From: Bacteroidales bacterium
GTDB lineage: Bacteria > Bacteroidota > Bacteroidia > Bacteroidales > F082
Length of the DNA: 64,000 bases
Assembly: GCA_023229245.1 (NCBI GenBank)
Contig: JALNZU010000005.1
Location: forward strand, 62,001 to 126,000
Direction: 5' to 3'
In this document: one piece after another, positions 55,400 through 63,770 of the stretch
How the letters are laid out: every line of letters begins with the position of its first letter
How positions within the stretch are numbered: the first letter of the stretch is position 1
Program-made: the position numbers and the translations under genes
The notes under the pieces: generated by a model
Seen by the model: only the letters and a program-made list of their open reading frames with translations
Databases searched by the model: none
Told to the model about the DNA's origin: nothing

Positions 55400-55756
55400 A
55401 TGGAAAATGTAGTTGCAGTTAAATCGTATGCTTTTGCAATTAGAATTGTGAAGTTATACAAGTTTTTATCTGAGGATAAAAGAGAGTTTGTGCTTTCAAA
55501 ACAGTTACTTAGATGTGGTACAGCTATCGGAGCTTTAATAAAAGAAGCAGAACATGCTCAATCAAAAGCAGATTTTTTGAATAAAATGAACGTTGCACTG
55601 AAAGAAGCTAATGAAACAGAATATTGGCTGATGTTGTTGAAGGATACAGAATACATTGATGAAAATGTTTTCCAATCCTTTCAGGAAGATTGTTCCGAAA
55701 TTCTGAAACTCTTAATCAGCATTGTTAAAAGTACAAAGAAAAGCTTGAAAAGATAA
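55400..55756 (+). CDS. Four-helix-bundle protein (S23/IVS type, Avd-like fold)
   Basis: 118-residue helical protein of the 23S rRNA intervening-sequence (S23) family. It opens VVAVKSYAFAIRIVKLYKFL and has the family centre SKQLLRCGTAIGALIKEAEH, followed by NKMNVALKEANETEYWLMLL. Related proteins fold as pentameric four-helix bundles, including Avd of diversity-generating retroelements. It has no transport role that I know, yet it sits in an efflux operon between arrays C and D. Its stop codon TAA lies in array D. It looks like an inserted cassette. Confidence 0.85.
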   Translation: MENVVAVKSYAFAIRIVKLYKFLSEDKREFVLSKQLLRCGTAIGALIKEAEHAQSKADFLNKMNVALKEANETEYWLMLLKDTEYIDENVFQSFQEDCSEILKLLISIVKSTKKSLKR

Positions 55757-55850
55757 TTGACAATGGATAATTGAGAATGGATAATTGAGAATGGACAACT
55801 GAGAATGGACAATTGAGAATGGACAATTGACAATGGATAATTGTCAACTA
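55753..55850. repeat. Heptamer array D (13 units plus inverted end)
   Basis: Thirteen 7-bp units from ATAATTG on the stop codon of the four-helix-bundle gene. AGAATGG variants occur four times and are not found in arrays A-C. The array ends TGACAAT-GGATA-ATTGTCA (a 7-bp palindrome), then TCAACTA and TCAATTA, which are unit-like in opposite orientation. The permease gene starts 21 bp later. Confidence 0.93.
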
Positions 55851-55871
55851 TCAATTAAAAATTGAATAATA

Positions 55872-56999
55872 ATGAAGCAGTTTATTGCATTTGTAAGAAA
55901 GGAGTTCAACCATATTCTGCGCGACAGGCGTACGATTTTGATTTTGCTTGTGATGCCAATAGTTCAGATTATTCTGTTTGGTTTTGCCATAACTACCGAA
56001 GTAAAAGATACACCTATGGCAATACTCGATCCTTCGAAAGATGAAGCTACCCGGCAAGTTACCGAGCAACTGGCGGCAAGCAGGTTTTTTACACTTGTGA
56101 GCGAGTTACGCAGCACCGAAGAGGTTGAAAAGGCATTTCAAAAGGGTGATGTGAAATTGGTTGTGGTGTTTAGCGATAACTTTCAGAGCAATCTGTTTCA
56201 TACCGGCGAAGCGGCTGTCCAAATCATTGCCGATGCTTCCGACCCAAATCAGGCAAGTACGTTTACAAATTATGCCTCCAATATTATTACCACGGTTTAT
56301 TTGGATTTGGCAAGCAAAACTCAAATCATTACCGGAGATATACGACCCCTACGTATTATCCCGGAAATAAAAATGCTCTACAATCCGCAAATGAAGGGCG
56401 CGTATAGTTTTGTACCGGGCGTGATGGGACTTGTATTAGTACTGATTTGCACCATGATGACGTCCATTTCCATTGTCCGCGAAAAAGAGATGGGCACCAT
56501 GGAAGTATTGCTCGTTTCGCCGGTGAAGCCCATTTATATTCTCTTAGCGAAAATAACCCCCTATTTTGCACTGTCCGTCATCAATCTGACAAGCATTTTG
56601 CTTTTGTCTGTATTTGTGCTGGGTGTGCCTATAAAAGGAAGCCTTTCCCTGTTGATTCTCTTTTCATTACTTTTTATTTTTGTGGGATTGACCTTAGGGC
56701 TGTTGGTGTCCAATATCGTTAAAACGCAGGTTGCAGCCATGATTTTCTCAGGTGTGGTGATGATGATGCCCACGCTGCTGCTTTCAGGGATGATATTTCC
56801 GATCGACAGCATGCCGAAAATTCTGCAATGGATTTCAGTCATTCCACCCAATCGCTGGTATATTGAAGGTGTGGTAAAGCTGATGATACAAGGTGTTAGC
56901 GCTAAATTCGTATTGAAGGAATTTGTCATTCTGGGCCTTATGGCAGTCTTGTTATTAGCAGTGAGTTTGAAAAAGTTTAATGTCCGATTAAGCAAATAA
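55872..56999 (+). CDS. ABC-2 type permease, YbhS/YbhR-like (first)
   Basis: 375-residue membrane protein with an N-terminal helix (TILILLVMPIVQIILFGFAI), a large extracytoplasmic domain (about 50-175) and five C-terminal helices. The conserved cytosolic motif REKEMGTMEVLLVSPVKP and the late IFPIDSMPKILQWISVIPPNRWYI match ABC-2 exporters. It pairs with the next permease, 9 bp downstream. Confidence 0.9.
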   Translation: MKQFIAFVRKEFNHILRDRRTILILLVMPIVQIILFGFAITTEVKDTPMAILDPSKDEATRQVTEQLAASRFFTLVSELRSTEEVEKAFQKGDVKLVVVFSDNFQSNLFHTGEAAVQIIADASDPNQASTFTNYASNIITTVYLDLASKTQIITGDIRPLRIIPEIKMLYNPQMKGAYSFVPGVMGLVLVLICTMMTSISIVREKEMGTMEVLLVSPVKPIYILLAKITPYFALSVINLTSILLLSVFVLGVPIKGSLSLLILFSLLFIFVGLTLGLLVSNIVKTQVAAMIFSGVVMMMPTLLLSGMIFPIDSMPKILQWISVIPPNRWYIEGVVKLMIQGVSAKFVLKEFVILGLMAVLLLAVSLKKFNVRLSK

Positions 57000-57008
57000 A
57001 TAAGTGCG

Positions 57009-58103
57009 ATGTTAAGGTATTTATTAGAAAAAGAGTTTAAGCAGATATTTCGGAATGCATTTATTTCGAAAGTAATACTGGTTTTGCCCGTTGTATATAT
57101 GCTGATTTTCCCCTGGGTCGTAAACCAGGAGATTAAAAATCTGAAACTGAGTATAGTAGATAATGACCGCAGCACATTTTCGGAACGATTAATCCATAAG
57201 ATTACCGCTTCGGGTTATTTTCATTTATTCGAATATACCGCTTCAAGCGCTGATGCGATAGAAAGCGTTGATGCTGGAAAAGCCGACATAATTCTTGAAA
57301 TTCCACGAGATTTTGAAAAAGATTTGTACCGCTCGGGGCAGACGAACGTAATGATATCGGCCAACGCTGTAAATGGTATGAAAGGCGGTTTAGGCAGTGT
57401 CTATCTGTCGGGCATTCTCAATGACTTTGCAAGTGAATTAACTGCTGCACAAGGCATTCGCACACAATCGTCGATAGTGGAGCCGCAATTCAAATTCAAT
57501 CCAACGCTTGACTATAAGGTGTTTATGATTCCCGCAATATTTGTAATGCTGCTGACCTTGCTTACCGGATTTTTACCTGCCCTTAATATCGTTAGCGAGA
57601 AAGAAATGGGTACCACCGAGCAACTCAATGTTACTCCGATGAACAAAGCCATTTTCATTCTGGCCAAGCTGATTCCTTATTGGATAATGGGCATATTGAT
57701 TTTAACCATCACTATGGGTCTTGCCGCACTGCTTTATGGCTTGATTCCTGGCAGTTTTACAACAATCTATATCTATTCCATCGTTTATATTCTTGCCGTT
57801 TCGGGTTTGGGAATTGTCATTTCAAACTATTCAGATACCATGCAGCAAGCAATGTTTGTGATGTTCTTTCTTTTATTGATAATCATTCTGTTAAGCGGAC
57901 TTTTCTCTCCTATAAGCAGTATGCCGGAATGGGCACAAGTCATTACAGCTTTCAATCCATTGACGTACTTTATTATTGTTATGCGTGCTATTTATCTCAA
58001 GGGCAGTGGGATGCAGGAATTGCTGCCCCAATTTTTTGTGCTTTGCGGATTTGCAGTTGCCTTTAATGTTTGGGCGGTATTGAGTTATAAAAAGAGTCGG
58101 TAA
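57009..58103 (+). CDS. ABC-2 type permease, YbhS/YbhR-like (second)
   Basis: 364 residues with the same topology as the preceding permease: one N-terminal helix, a periplasmic domain with NGMKGGLGSVYLSG, and five C-terminal helices. SEKEMGTTEQLNVTPMNK is the coupling motif and GLFSPISSMPEWAQVITAFN the conserved late loop. It is the last gene of the efflux operon. Substrates of YbhFSR-type pumps include cationic drugs and Na+/Li+; here it is not known. Confidence 0.9.
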   Translation: MLRYLLEKEFKQIFRNAFISKVILVLPVVYMLIFPWVVNQEIKNLKLSIVDNDRSTFSERLIHKITASGYFHLFEYTASSADAIESVDAGKADIILEIPRDFEKDLYRSGQTNVMISANAVNGMKGGLGSVYLSGILNDFASELTAAQGIRTQSSIVEPQFKFNPTLDYKVFMIPAIFVMLLTLLTGFLPALNIVSEKEMGTTEQLNVTPMNKAIFILAKLIPYWIMGILILTITMGLAALLYGLIPGSFTTIYIYSIVYILAVSGLGIVISNYSDTMQQAMFVMFFLLLIIILLSGLFSPISSMPEWAQVITAFNPLTYFIIVMRAIYLKGSGMQELLPQFFVLCGFAVAFNVWAVLSYKKSR

Positions 58104-58139
58104 ATTTGAGCTGACTATGCGTTTTTTTAATCTGTTTCA

Positions 58140-59090
58140 AAGTCAGGCAGGGCGTTCAGTGTCGCGCAACCAACTATGTAGCTTTGATTAAAAAGGCGAT
58201 GATTGCGGCCGGTTTTGAAGATATTCCGGTGGGTACTGTTTCCTTCACAAGCGGACTCAATGAACAACCCGGTTTTGAAGTGAAATAGTGGAAATTTATC
58301 AAAGTAATCGCTGCGGCAGTAATTTATGCCGATTGTCTTTCGCAGTTCTACTACTCTACCGCACCTTGAGAAACCGAAAAAGGAGGTGCAAAGCGGCGGC
58401 AAAAACAGTACCTGGACTTGGGCGTTAAAGCTGTGGAAAGGAATGATGCCAACCGCTTGTATGAATTGGCTGAAATGGCAGCGAATGAGTTTTTAGCCAT
58501 CAATAGTTGAAAAAAAAGTGCAGCGTATCGGCATTGTGGGCAAAATCTGCGTGAAATACAATGATTTTGGTCATAAAAACGTGGTCAACTGGTTGGTTGA
58601 ACAAGGTGTAGAACCCGTTTTGCCACCCATCACAAAATTCTTTATTAACTCATTTGCTAATTGGGAAGCGCGAGTTCAGGGAGATGTGAAAGAGCGGACA
58701 GTCCTAAAATTTCTCATGGACTTTGCTGAAAGAATAGTCTATAAATTGATTCGGAAAATGGAGAGCAAAATAGTGCATTATCCATACTATATCCCTATAT
58801 CGGATGTTCACGAAGATGCCAAACATGCTTCTGAAATTGTCAGTTTGATTGTTCAGTTTGGCGAAGGGTGGGGAATTCCGGCCGAGTTTGCCGGATTTGC
58901 CCGAAATGGAATCAACAATGTGGTCAGCCTGCAAGCTTTCGGCTGCATTGCCAACCATATTATTTCCAAAGGAATTGAAAAGCGCACCCGGGAATTATAT
59001 CCCAATCTCAATTTGCTTTTCCTTGATTTTGACAGCGGCATGAGCGAAGCAAATATCTTTAACCGCTTGCATTTTATGATAAAACAGTGA
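58140..59090 (+). pseudogene. Decayed 2-hydroxyacyl-CoA dehydratase activase C-terminus
   Basis: Remnant of the C-terminal part of the large acyl-CoA dehydratase activase/DUF2229 protein. From about 58160 the frame reads CRATNYVALIKKAMIAAGFE, with stops at 58286 (TAG), 58367 (TGA) and 58508 (TGA). After a shift at an A8 run (about 58510-58517), it continues QRIGIVGKICVKYNDFGHKN and runs to 59090. The later part has the family blocks GEGWGIPAEFAGFARNGINN, VVSLQAFGCIANHIISKGIE and LLFLDFDSGMSEANIFNRLH. The N-terminal BadF-like ATPase domains are missing. It lies right after the efflux operon. Confidence 0.85.
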
Positions 59091-59428
59091 ATTTCATCTA
59101 CCACTGGTCACAACTCAAATAAGCATTCATTGTAGGATTAAAGTTTTGGATAGTATTCGTTTTTGTCAGTGGTTTAGGAAGTTAAGTATATGGACAAATC
59201 GCTCAACCACCATGTTCTCCTGTGAACTATCTTTCGCCCTGCTCAACCACCTGCCTTATGAAATATTGGACTATAATAAATTGTTGCTTTAAAGTCGGAA
59301 ACCATTTAAACAAAAAAGCAAAGTCACGGAATGAAAAGAGTGTAGATGATCAAATGCTTAACGATATTCAAAATATGGAAAGCAAAATAAAACAATGATT
59401 AATACGTTTAAAAATTGATGAGTAATTT
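59091..59428. other. Intergenic region after the pseudogene
   Basis: About 340 bp. The only frame of note is a 46-codon ORF (59258-59398, starts MKYWTIINCCFK, ends MESKIKQ) with no known relative. This region may hold further decayed sequence. Confidence 0.4.
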
Positions 59429-59440
59429 TTGATGTTATGT

Positions 59441-61141
59441 ATGGAAAAAGCGAATCGACATAAATATTTTGTTCATTATTCTCTTATTGTTTGTACAATA
59501 TTCATTCAGGTTATAATTCTGTTATTCTTTTATAATGAATACTTTAATGGAAAAAAATTAAATCTGTTGGAAAAACAAATACAAGAGGCGTACTCGTTAA
59601 ATGGTATCTTGGAAAGCTCAAAAGAAAATATTTTAAGTGCTCAGGTGAACTTGCAGAATTACGTTAAAAACAATGAAAAAGAGTCTTTAGAGGACTTTTT
59701 TCTATCGTTAAGGAATTTACATAGAAATTTAGATAGTATCGAAGATTATAGAAAAGAAAACTTAAAATTAGAAGTCATTTTTGATTCGCTGCAGGAAGAG
59801 CCTACAACACTTTCGGGTTTACAAGTATTAATTGATTCGATTTATGACTTATCAAAAAAAAGCATTCCTAAAAGTATTTCATTACCAATAGAAAGTTTTG
59901 AAATTGAAGGATTAACATCTGAGGTTGATATTAATATAGAACATCGGTCGGATAGCATACCTCCAAAAAAACTATTGGCCCGATTAAGGGACGCCTTTGC
60001 AAATGATGTGGCAATTAAAAAAGAAATAACCATTATTACCACAAAATATGGAGATACTTTAAATAGAGCTATTATAAAAAACATGATGGATAGTATTATT
60101 GAGATTGTCAATACCCACTATCTAAGCGAATTAGAAAAATATCAGGCTTATTATGATAATACGTCTTATAAATTTGATGGCGTGTATAAAATATACGATC
60201 AACTCATCTCTATAAGTAACAAATGGATGGAGGTGTATAGCGTTGCTATAACTGATTTTGAACAAAACTTAGAAGCACAGTATGCAGAACAAAATTCAAA
60301 AACAAATAAAATCAGAAAATATACTGTTTTGGGATTAATGATACTTATGTTTCTCGTTTTAGCTGTAATAATTTATTATACAAGACAAGCTTTTTTGTAC
60401 GAAAAAAAACTACAGGAAGCTAACCGGATCATCAAAATGAATCTTACCTTCAAGAACCGGATTTTAGGAATGTTGAGCCATGAAGTTCGTTCACCACTTC
60501 GTATTATAAATCTTTTTATTGATAAGATAAGTAAAAAAATTGAAGACTCAAAAATTAATGAATACTTAAGCTCAATTAAATTTACTAATAATTCATTGTT
60601 AATTCAGGCGAATCAAATATTAGAATATGCCAAGAATCAAGAAAAAAAGATTGAGCTCGTAAATATTAGAGTTGACCTGAAACGCGAAATTGATGCTATT
60701 TTAAATGCCTTTCAGCCTTATATTGAGTATAAAAACAATATTTTTAAATTGGAAAATGAAATTCAACCTAACACTTTCGTTTTTGCTGATCACGTAAAAA
60801 TACATCAAGTGTTTATGAACATTTTAGGGAATGCCAATAAATTTACCGAAAATGGTAAGATAAGCGTGAATGTTAAAACGCAGGCGAATCATAATTTTGT
60901 ACGGCTGTATGTCGTCATATCTGATACGGGAACTGGAATCTCAGAATCTGATTTACAAAAAATATTTGAGCCTTATTATCAGGGAATGGTTTCTGATGAA
61001 ATTGAGAATGTTGGAGCGGGTATAGGATTGAATTTATGTAAAGAGATTATAGATTCTTTTGGTGGCGAAATTACTGTAGAAAGTAGTCTGGGAATTGGAA
61101 CTACAGTTACTTTTAAAATTGACTTAAATAGAACAGTATGA
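59441..61141 (+). CDS. Membrane sensor histidine kinase
   Basis: About 566 residues. TM1 is near 12-35, followed by a mostly helical periplasmic sensor region of about 270 residues with no recognised domain, TM2 (TVLGLMILMFLVLAVIIYY), then HisKA with the H box MLSHEVRSPLRIINLF. The HATPase domain has N box MNILGNANKFTENG, G1 DTGTGISESDLQKIFEPY and G2 GAGIGLNLCKEIIDSFGG. The ATG at 59441 is preferred; an in-frame ATG at 59432 is possible. The stop overlaps the next gene's start by 4 bp (ATGA). Confidence 0.88.
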   Translation: MEKANRHKYFVHYSLIVCTIFIQVIILLFFYNEYFNGKKLNLLEKQIQEAYSLNGILESSKENILSAQVNLQNYVKNNEKESLEDFFLSLRNLHRNLDSIEDYRKENLKLEVIFDSLQEEPTTLSGLQVLIDSIYDLSKKSIPKSISLPIESFEIEGLTSEVDINIEHRSDSIPPKKLLARLRDAFANDVAIKKEITIITTKYGDTLNRAIIKNMMDSIIEIVNTHYLSELEKYQAYYDNTSYKFDGVYKIYDQLISISNKWMEVYSVAITDFEQNLEAQYAEQNSKTNKIRKYTVLGLMILMFLVLAVIIYYTRQAFLYEKKLQEANRIIKMNLTFKNRILGMLSHEVRSPLRIINLFIDKISKKIEDSKINEYLSSIKFTNNSLLIQANQILEYAKNQEKKIELVNIRVDLKREIDAILNAFQPYIEYKNNIFKLENEIQPNTFVFADHVKIHQVFMNILGNANKFTENGKISVNVKTQANHNFVRLYVVISDTGTGISESDLQKIFEPYYQGMVSDEIENVGAGIGLNLCKEIIDSFGGEITVESSLGIGTTVTFKIDLNRTV

Positions 61142-61785
61142 ATGAGAAGCAAGAAACTATTGTATTTCTCTTAGGTGATGATCATAGTATTGTGCGTCAG
61201 GGAGTTCAAATTATAGTTGAGGAAATCTTTGAACATGCTGTTTTTTTCCACGCATCTACTTTACACCAAGTAATTCTCAAAGTTAAAGCACATGATATTG
61301 ATATTGCTGTTTTGGATGCTCAATTTCCAGATGGTAACTGTATTTCAATACTCCCCGAGATAAAACAATTAGTGCCTGATTGTAAAATACTGATATTCAC
61401 AAGTTATGAGGAAGAAAAATTTGCACTACACTTCGTTGAGGCTGGAGCTGATGGGTTTCTGAGTAAGTTAAGTGATGAATCAGAAATACAACAAGCTATC
61501 TCTGAAATATATGCGAAGGGGAAGTATTTCTCGCCCTTCACCAAAAAACTACTTTCCATAAAAGAATATAACCCTATACTGTTAAACCCATTTAATTTGC
61601 TTTCTGAAAGAGAAATGCAAATAGCTGAATTATATGCAAAAGGCTTAGGGAATTTGGAAATAGCGAATGCTTTAAATGTCAGGCAAAATACTGTTAGTAC
61701 ATTTAAAAAGAGGATATTCGAAAAGCTAAACATCACAACACTTGTTGAGTTAATCGAACTGATGAAAACCTATAAAGACTTCTGA
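61138..61785 (+). CDS. NarL/LuxR-type response regulator
   Basis: 215 residues. Receiver domain with the acidic pair in GDDHSIVRQG, phosphoacceptor Asp60 in IAVLDAQFPDGN and Lys in FLSKLSDESEI. The C-terminal LuxR-type HTH reads LLSEREMQIAELYAKGLGNL, then IANALNVRQNTVSTFKKRI. It overlaps the kinase gene by 4 bp, so the pair is translationally coupled. Confidence 0.93.
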   Translation: MNEKQETIVFLLGDDHSIVRQGVQIIVEEIFEHAVFFHASTLHQVILKVKAHDIDIAVLDAQFPDGNCISILPEIKQLVPDCKILIFTSYEEEKFALHFVEAGADGFLSKLSDESEIQQAISEIYAKGKYFSPFTKKLLSIKEYNPILLNPFNLLSEREMQIAELYAKGLGNLEIANALNVRQNTVSTFKKRIFEKLNITTLVELIELMKTYKDF

Positions 61786-61859
61786 TTGTGTAGATATAAT
61801 TCTACATTATTATAGACATATATCGAACTATTTGATCTGATAAAACACATCTGATATAG

Positions 61860-61867
61860 TACTTTTG
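61860..61867 (+). promoter_or_regulatory. -7 box before the glycosyltransferase gene
   Basis: TACTTTTG matches TAnnTTTG, 33 bp before the ATG at 61901. A TTTG at 61831-61834 is 25 bp upstream, slightly far for a -33 element. Confidence 0.45.
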
Positions 61868-61900
61868 TTTTTAAGTATCATAAAGCAAAAATGAAGTCAG

Positions 61901-63286
61901 ATGGAGACCTTATGTAATAAAATATGCGATTATTATGGATGGAGGAACACCAAGTCTTCAAAACGGATCAAGTCGTTGAAAAAGCAAGAGTTTGGTGTAT
62001 TAATTGGAGTTCAGATATTAATGTTTAGTGCCATATATGTGTTTAACGATTTTCATCCTTATATCGAAGAGCTTCATTTCAGAAGAATGGAGACTATACA
62101 GGGTCGCATTCTGATTTACTTTCTTTTCTCACTCTTGTTGTTTCAAGTAATGTTTTTAATATATATGGCATATCAGTTTATTAAATATAAACCTGTTGAA
62201 TCAGTTTCCAACGACAGACTACCCGATTGTACGATTATTGTTCCGGCATATAATGAAGGCGAATTGGTTTATCATACTCTAAAAAGTGTTGCCGACAGTA
62301 ATTATCCTTTGGACCGATTGGAAATTATAGCCATAGACGACGGAAGTAAAGACGATACATGGGATTGGATAGTGAAAGCAAAAAATGAGATAAATCATGA
62401 AGTAACAATATTCAAACAGCCTCAGAATAAAGGGAAAAGACATGCGTTGTACAGAGGATTTACTACTGGAAGGGGAGAAGTTTTTATTACTATTGATAGT
62501 GATTCTATTATTGAGAAAGATACCATCAGAAATTTAGTCAGTCCTTTCGTCATAAAACCTGATTGTGGTGCCGTTGCCGGAAATGTAAAAGTGCTAAACA
62601 AAAATCAAGGAATGATACCGAGAATGTTAAACGTAAGTTTTGTATTTAGCTTTGAATTTATTAGAGCAGCACAAAGCACCTTAGGATTTGTACTATGTAC
62701 ACCTGGCGCATTATCAGCATATAGAAAAGATGCCATGCTAAACAGTTTGGACACCTGGATTAACCAACAGTTTTTCGGGCGATTTGCAACAATAGGAGAA
62801 GATAGGGCAATGACAAATTTAATCCTAAAGCAAGGTTATGATGTGTTATTTCAAAGAGATGCCAATGTGTTAACCAATATCCCGATAAAATTTAAGAATC
62901 TCCATAAAATGTTTACAAGATGGGGAAGGAGCAATGTGCGTGAGACATGGATGATGAGCAGATTTGTTTTCCGTAACTTTAGAGCTACCCACAAAACAGG
63001 TCCAAGATTTATTTTCATAAACCAGTGGATCAAACTGTTACTCGCATACCCCTTAGTGTTGTTAATGTTTTATTTTTTTCTCACTCACCCTGTTTTATAT
63101 TTGAGTTCGGCGCTAACAAGTACCTTTATTTTCTCCAGTATCCAGATGTTGTTTTTTACTAGAAAATACAACTTCATTGATTCCCTATGGGCTTATCCGT
63201 ATAGCATTTTCTACCTGTTCGCTCTTTTTTGGATATTCCCTTTCTCAATTGCAACCGTTAAAAACGGAGGATGGCTGACACGTTAA
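61901..63286 (+). CDS. Processive family 2 glycosyltransferase (NodC/HAS/PgaC-like)
   Basis: 461-residue membrane enzyme, probably making a beta-linked polysaccharide from UDP-sugar at the inner membrane. Two N-terminal helices are followed by the GT-A domain: TIIVPAYNEGELVYHTLKSV, TIDSDS (DxD), GEDRAM (catalytic ED) and MFTRWGRSN (Q/RxxRW-type product-binding motif). Three or four C-terminal helices follow. Motifs fit hyaluronan/chitin/poly-GlcNAc synthases; the product is not known. The adjacent kinase/regulator pair may control it. Confidence 0.88.
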   Translation: METLCNKICDYYGWRNTKSSKRIKSLKKQEFGVLIGVQILMFSAIYVFNDFHPYIEELHFRRMETIQGRILIYFLFSLLLFQVMFLIYMAYQFIKYKPVESVSNDRLPDCTIIVPAYNEGELVYHTLKSVADSNYPLDRLEIIAIDDGSKDDTWDWIVKAKNEINHEVTIFKQPQNKGKRHALYRGFTTGRGEVFITIDSDSIIEKDTIRNLVSPFVIKPDCGAVAGNVKVLNKNQGMIPRMLNVSFVFSFEFIRAAQSTLGFVLCTPGALSAYRKDAMLNSLDTWINQQFFGRFATIGEDRAMTNLILKQGYDVLFQRDANVLTNIPIKFKNLHKMFTRWGRSNVRETWMMSRFVFRNFRATHKTGPRFIFINQWIKLLLAYPLVLLMFYFFLTHPVLYLSSALTSTFIFSSIQMLFFTRKYNFIDSLWAYPYSIFYLFALFWIFPFSIATVKNGGWLTR

Positions 63287-63770
63287 AAAAGCAATCATAC
63301 ATTGATCAATAAGCTGCATCTCAGAGTAGTAGGAGTAAGCCTTTGGCTGAAATATCGTTGTTTATTTACCAAGTCGGTTTCTTACTGTGGTAAAACGGCA
63401 GTAAGCAATGTTGAAAATGGCTCAAGAATTGTCGCATGGCTCTTCTTATCAACAGGAATTTTGGGTTTAAAACTATCAGAATGATTACAGTCACGAACAA
63501 GAAGTATAGTTCGATAGAGATCAATATTTTATTTAAAAATATTATTTGATTGGAAATCAAGTGTATAACTCTTTTTGAAACATAATTTCGGTTAGCTATC
63601 ATTATCATATAACTTCAGGACAAAATAAATTGACTGGAACAAATTGTACGTGAATTTATTTTGTAACTTGGGCGAGGAATTTTGTGGCCGGAGGTGGATA
63701 AAAAACAGTTAATTTTCTAACTGCTTTCCGCTAAAAGATGGTAGATTATATGAACTATAAAACGAATGTT
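63287..63770. other. Intergenic region, no gene recognised
   Basis: About 480 bp between the glycosyltransferase and a secreted protein gene. Short frames (for example a 60-codon frame from 63302) show no recognisable similarity. No terminator with a strong stem was seen. Confidence 0.45.

Noticed and set aside
53226..55850. CRISPR array
   Set aside because: Units are 7 bp, contiguous, with no spacers of 25-45 bp and no cas genes nearby.
59258..59398. 46-codon ORF before the sensor kinase
   Set aside because: No recognisable similarity and no clear promoter; noted only in the intergenic entry.
63302..63484. 60-codon frame after the glycosyltransferase
   Set aside because: Composition and sequence show no family resemblance, and there is no support beyond an open frame.
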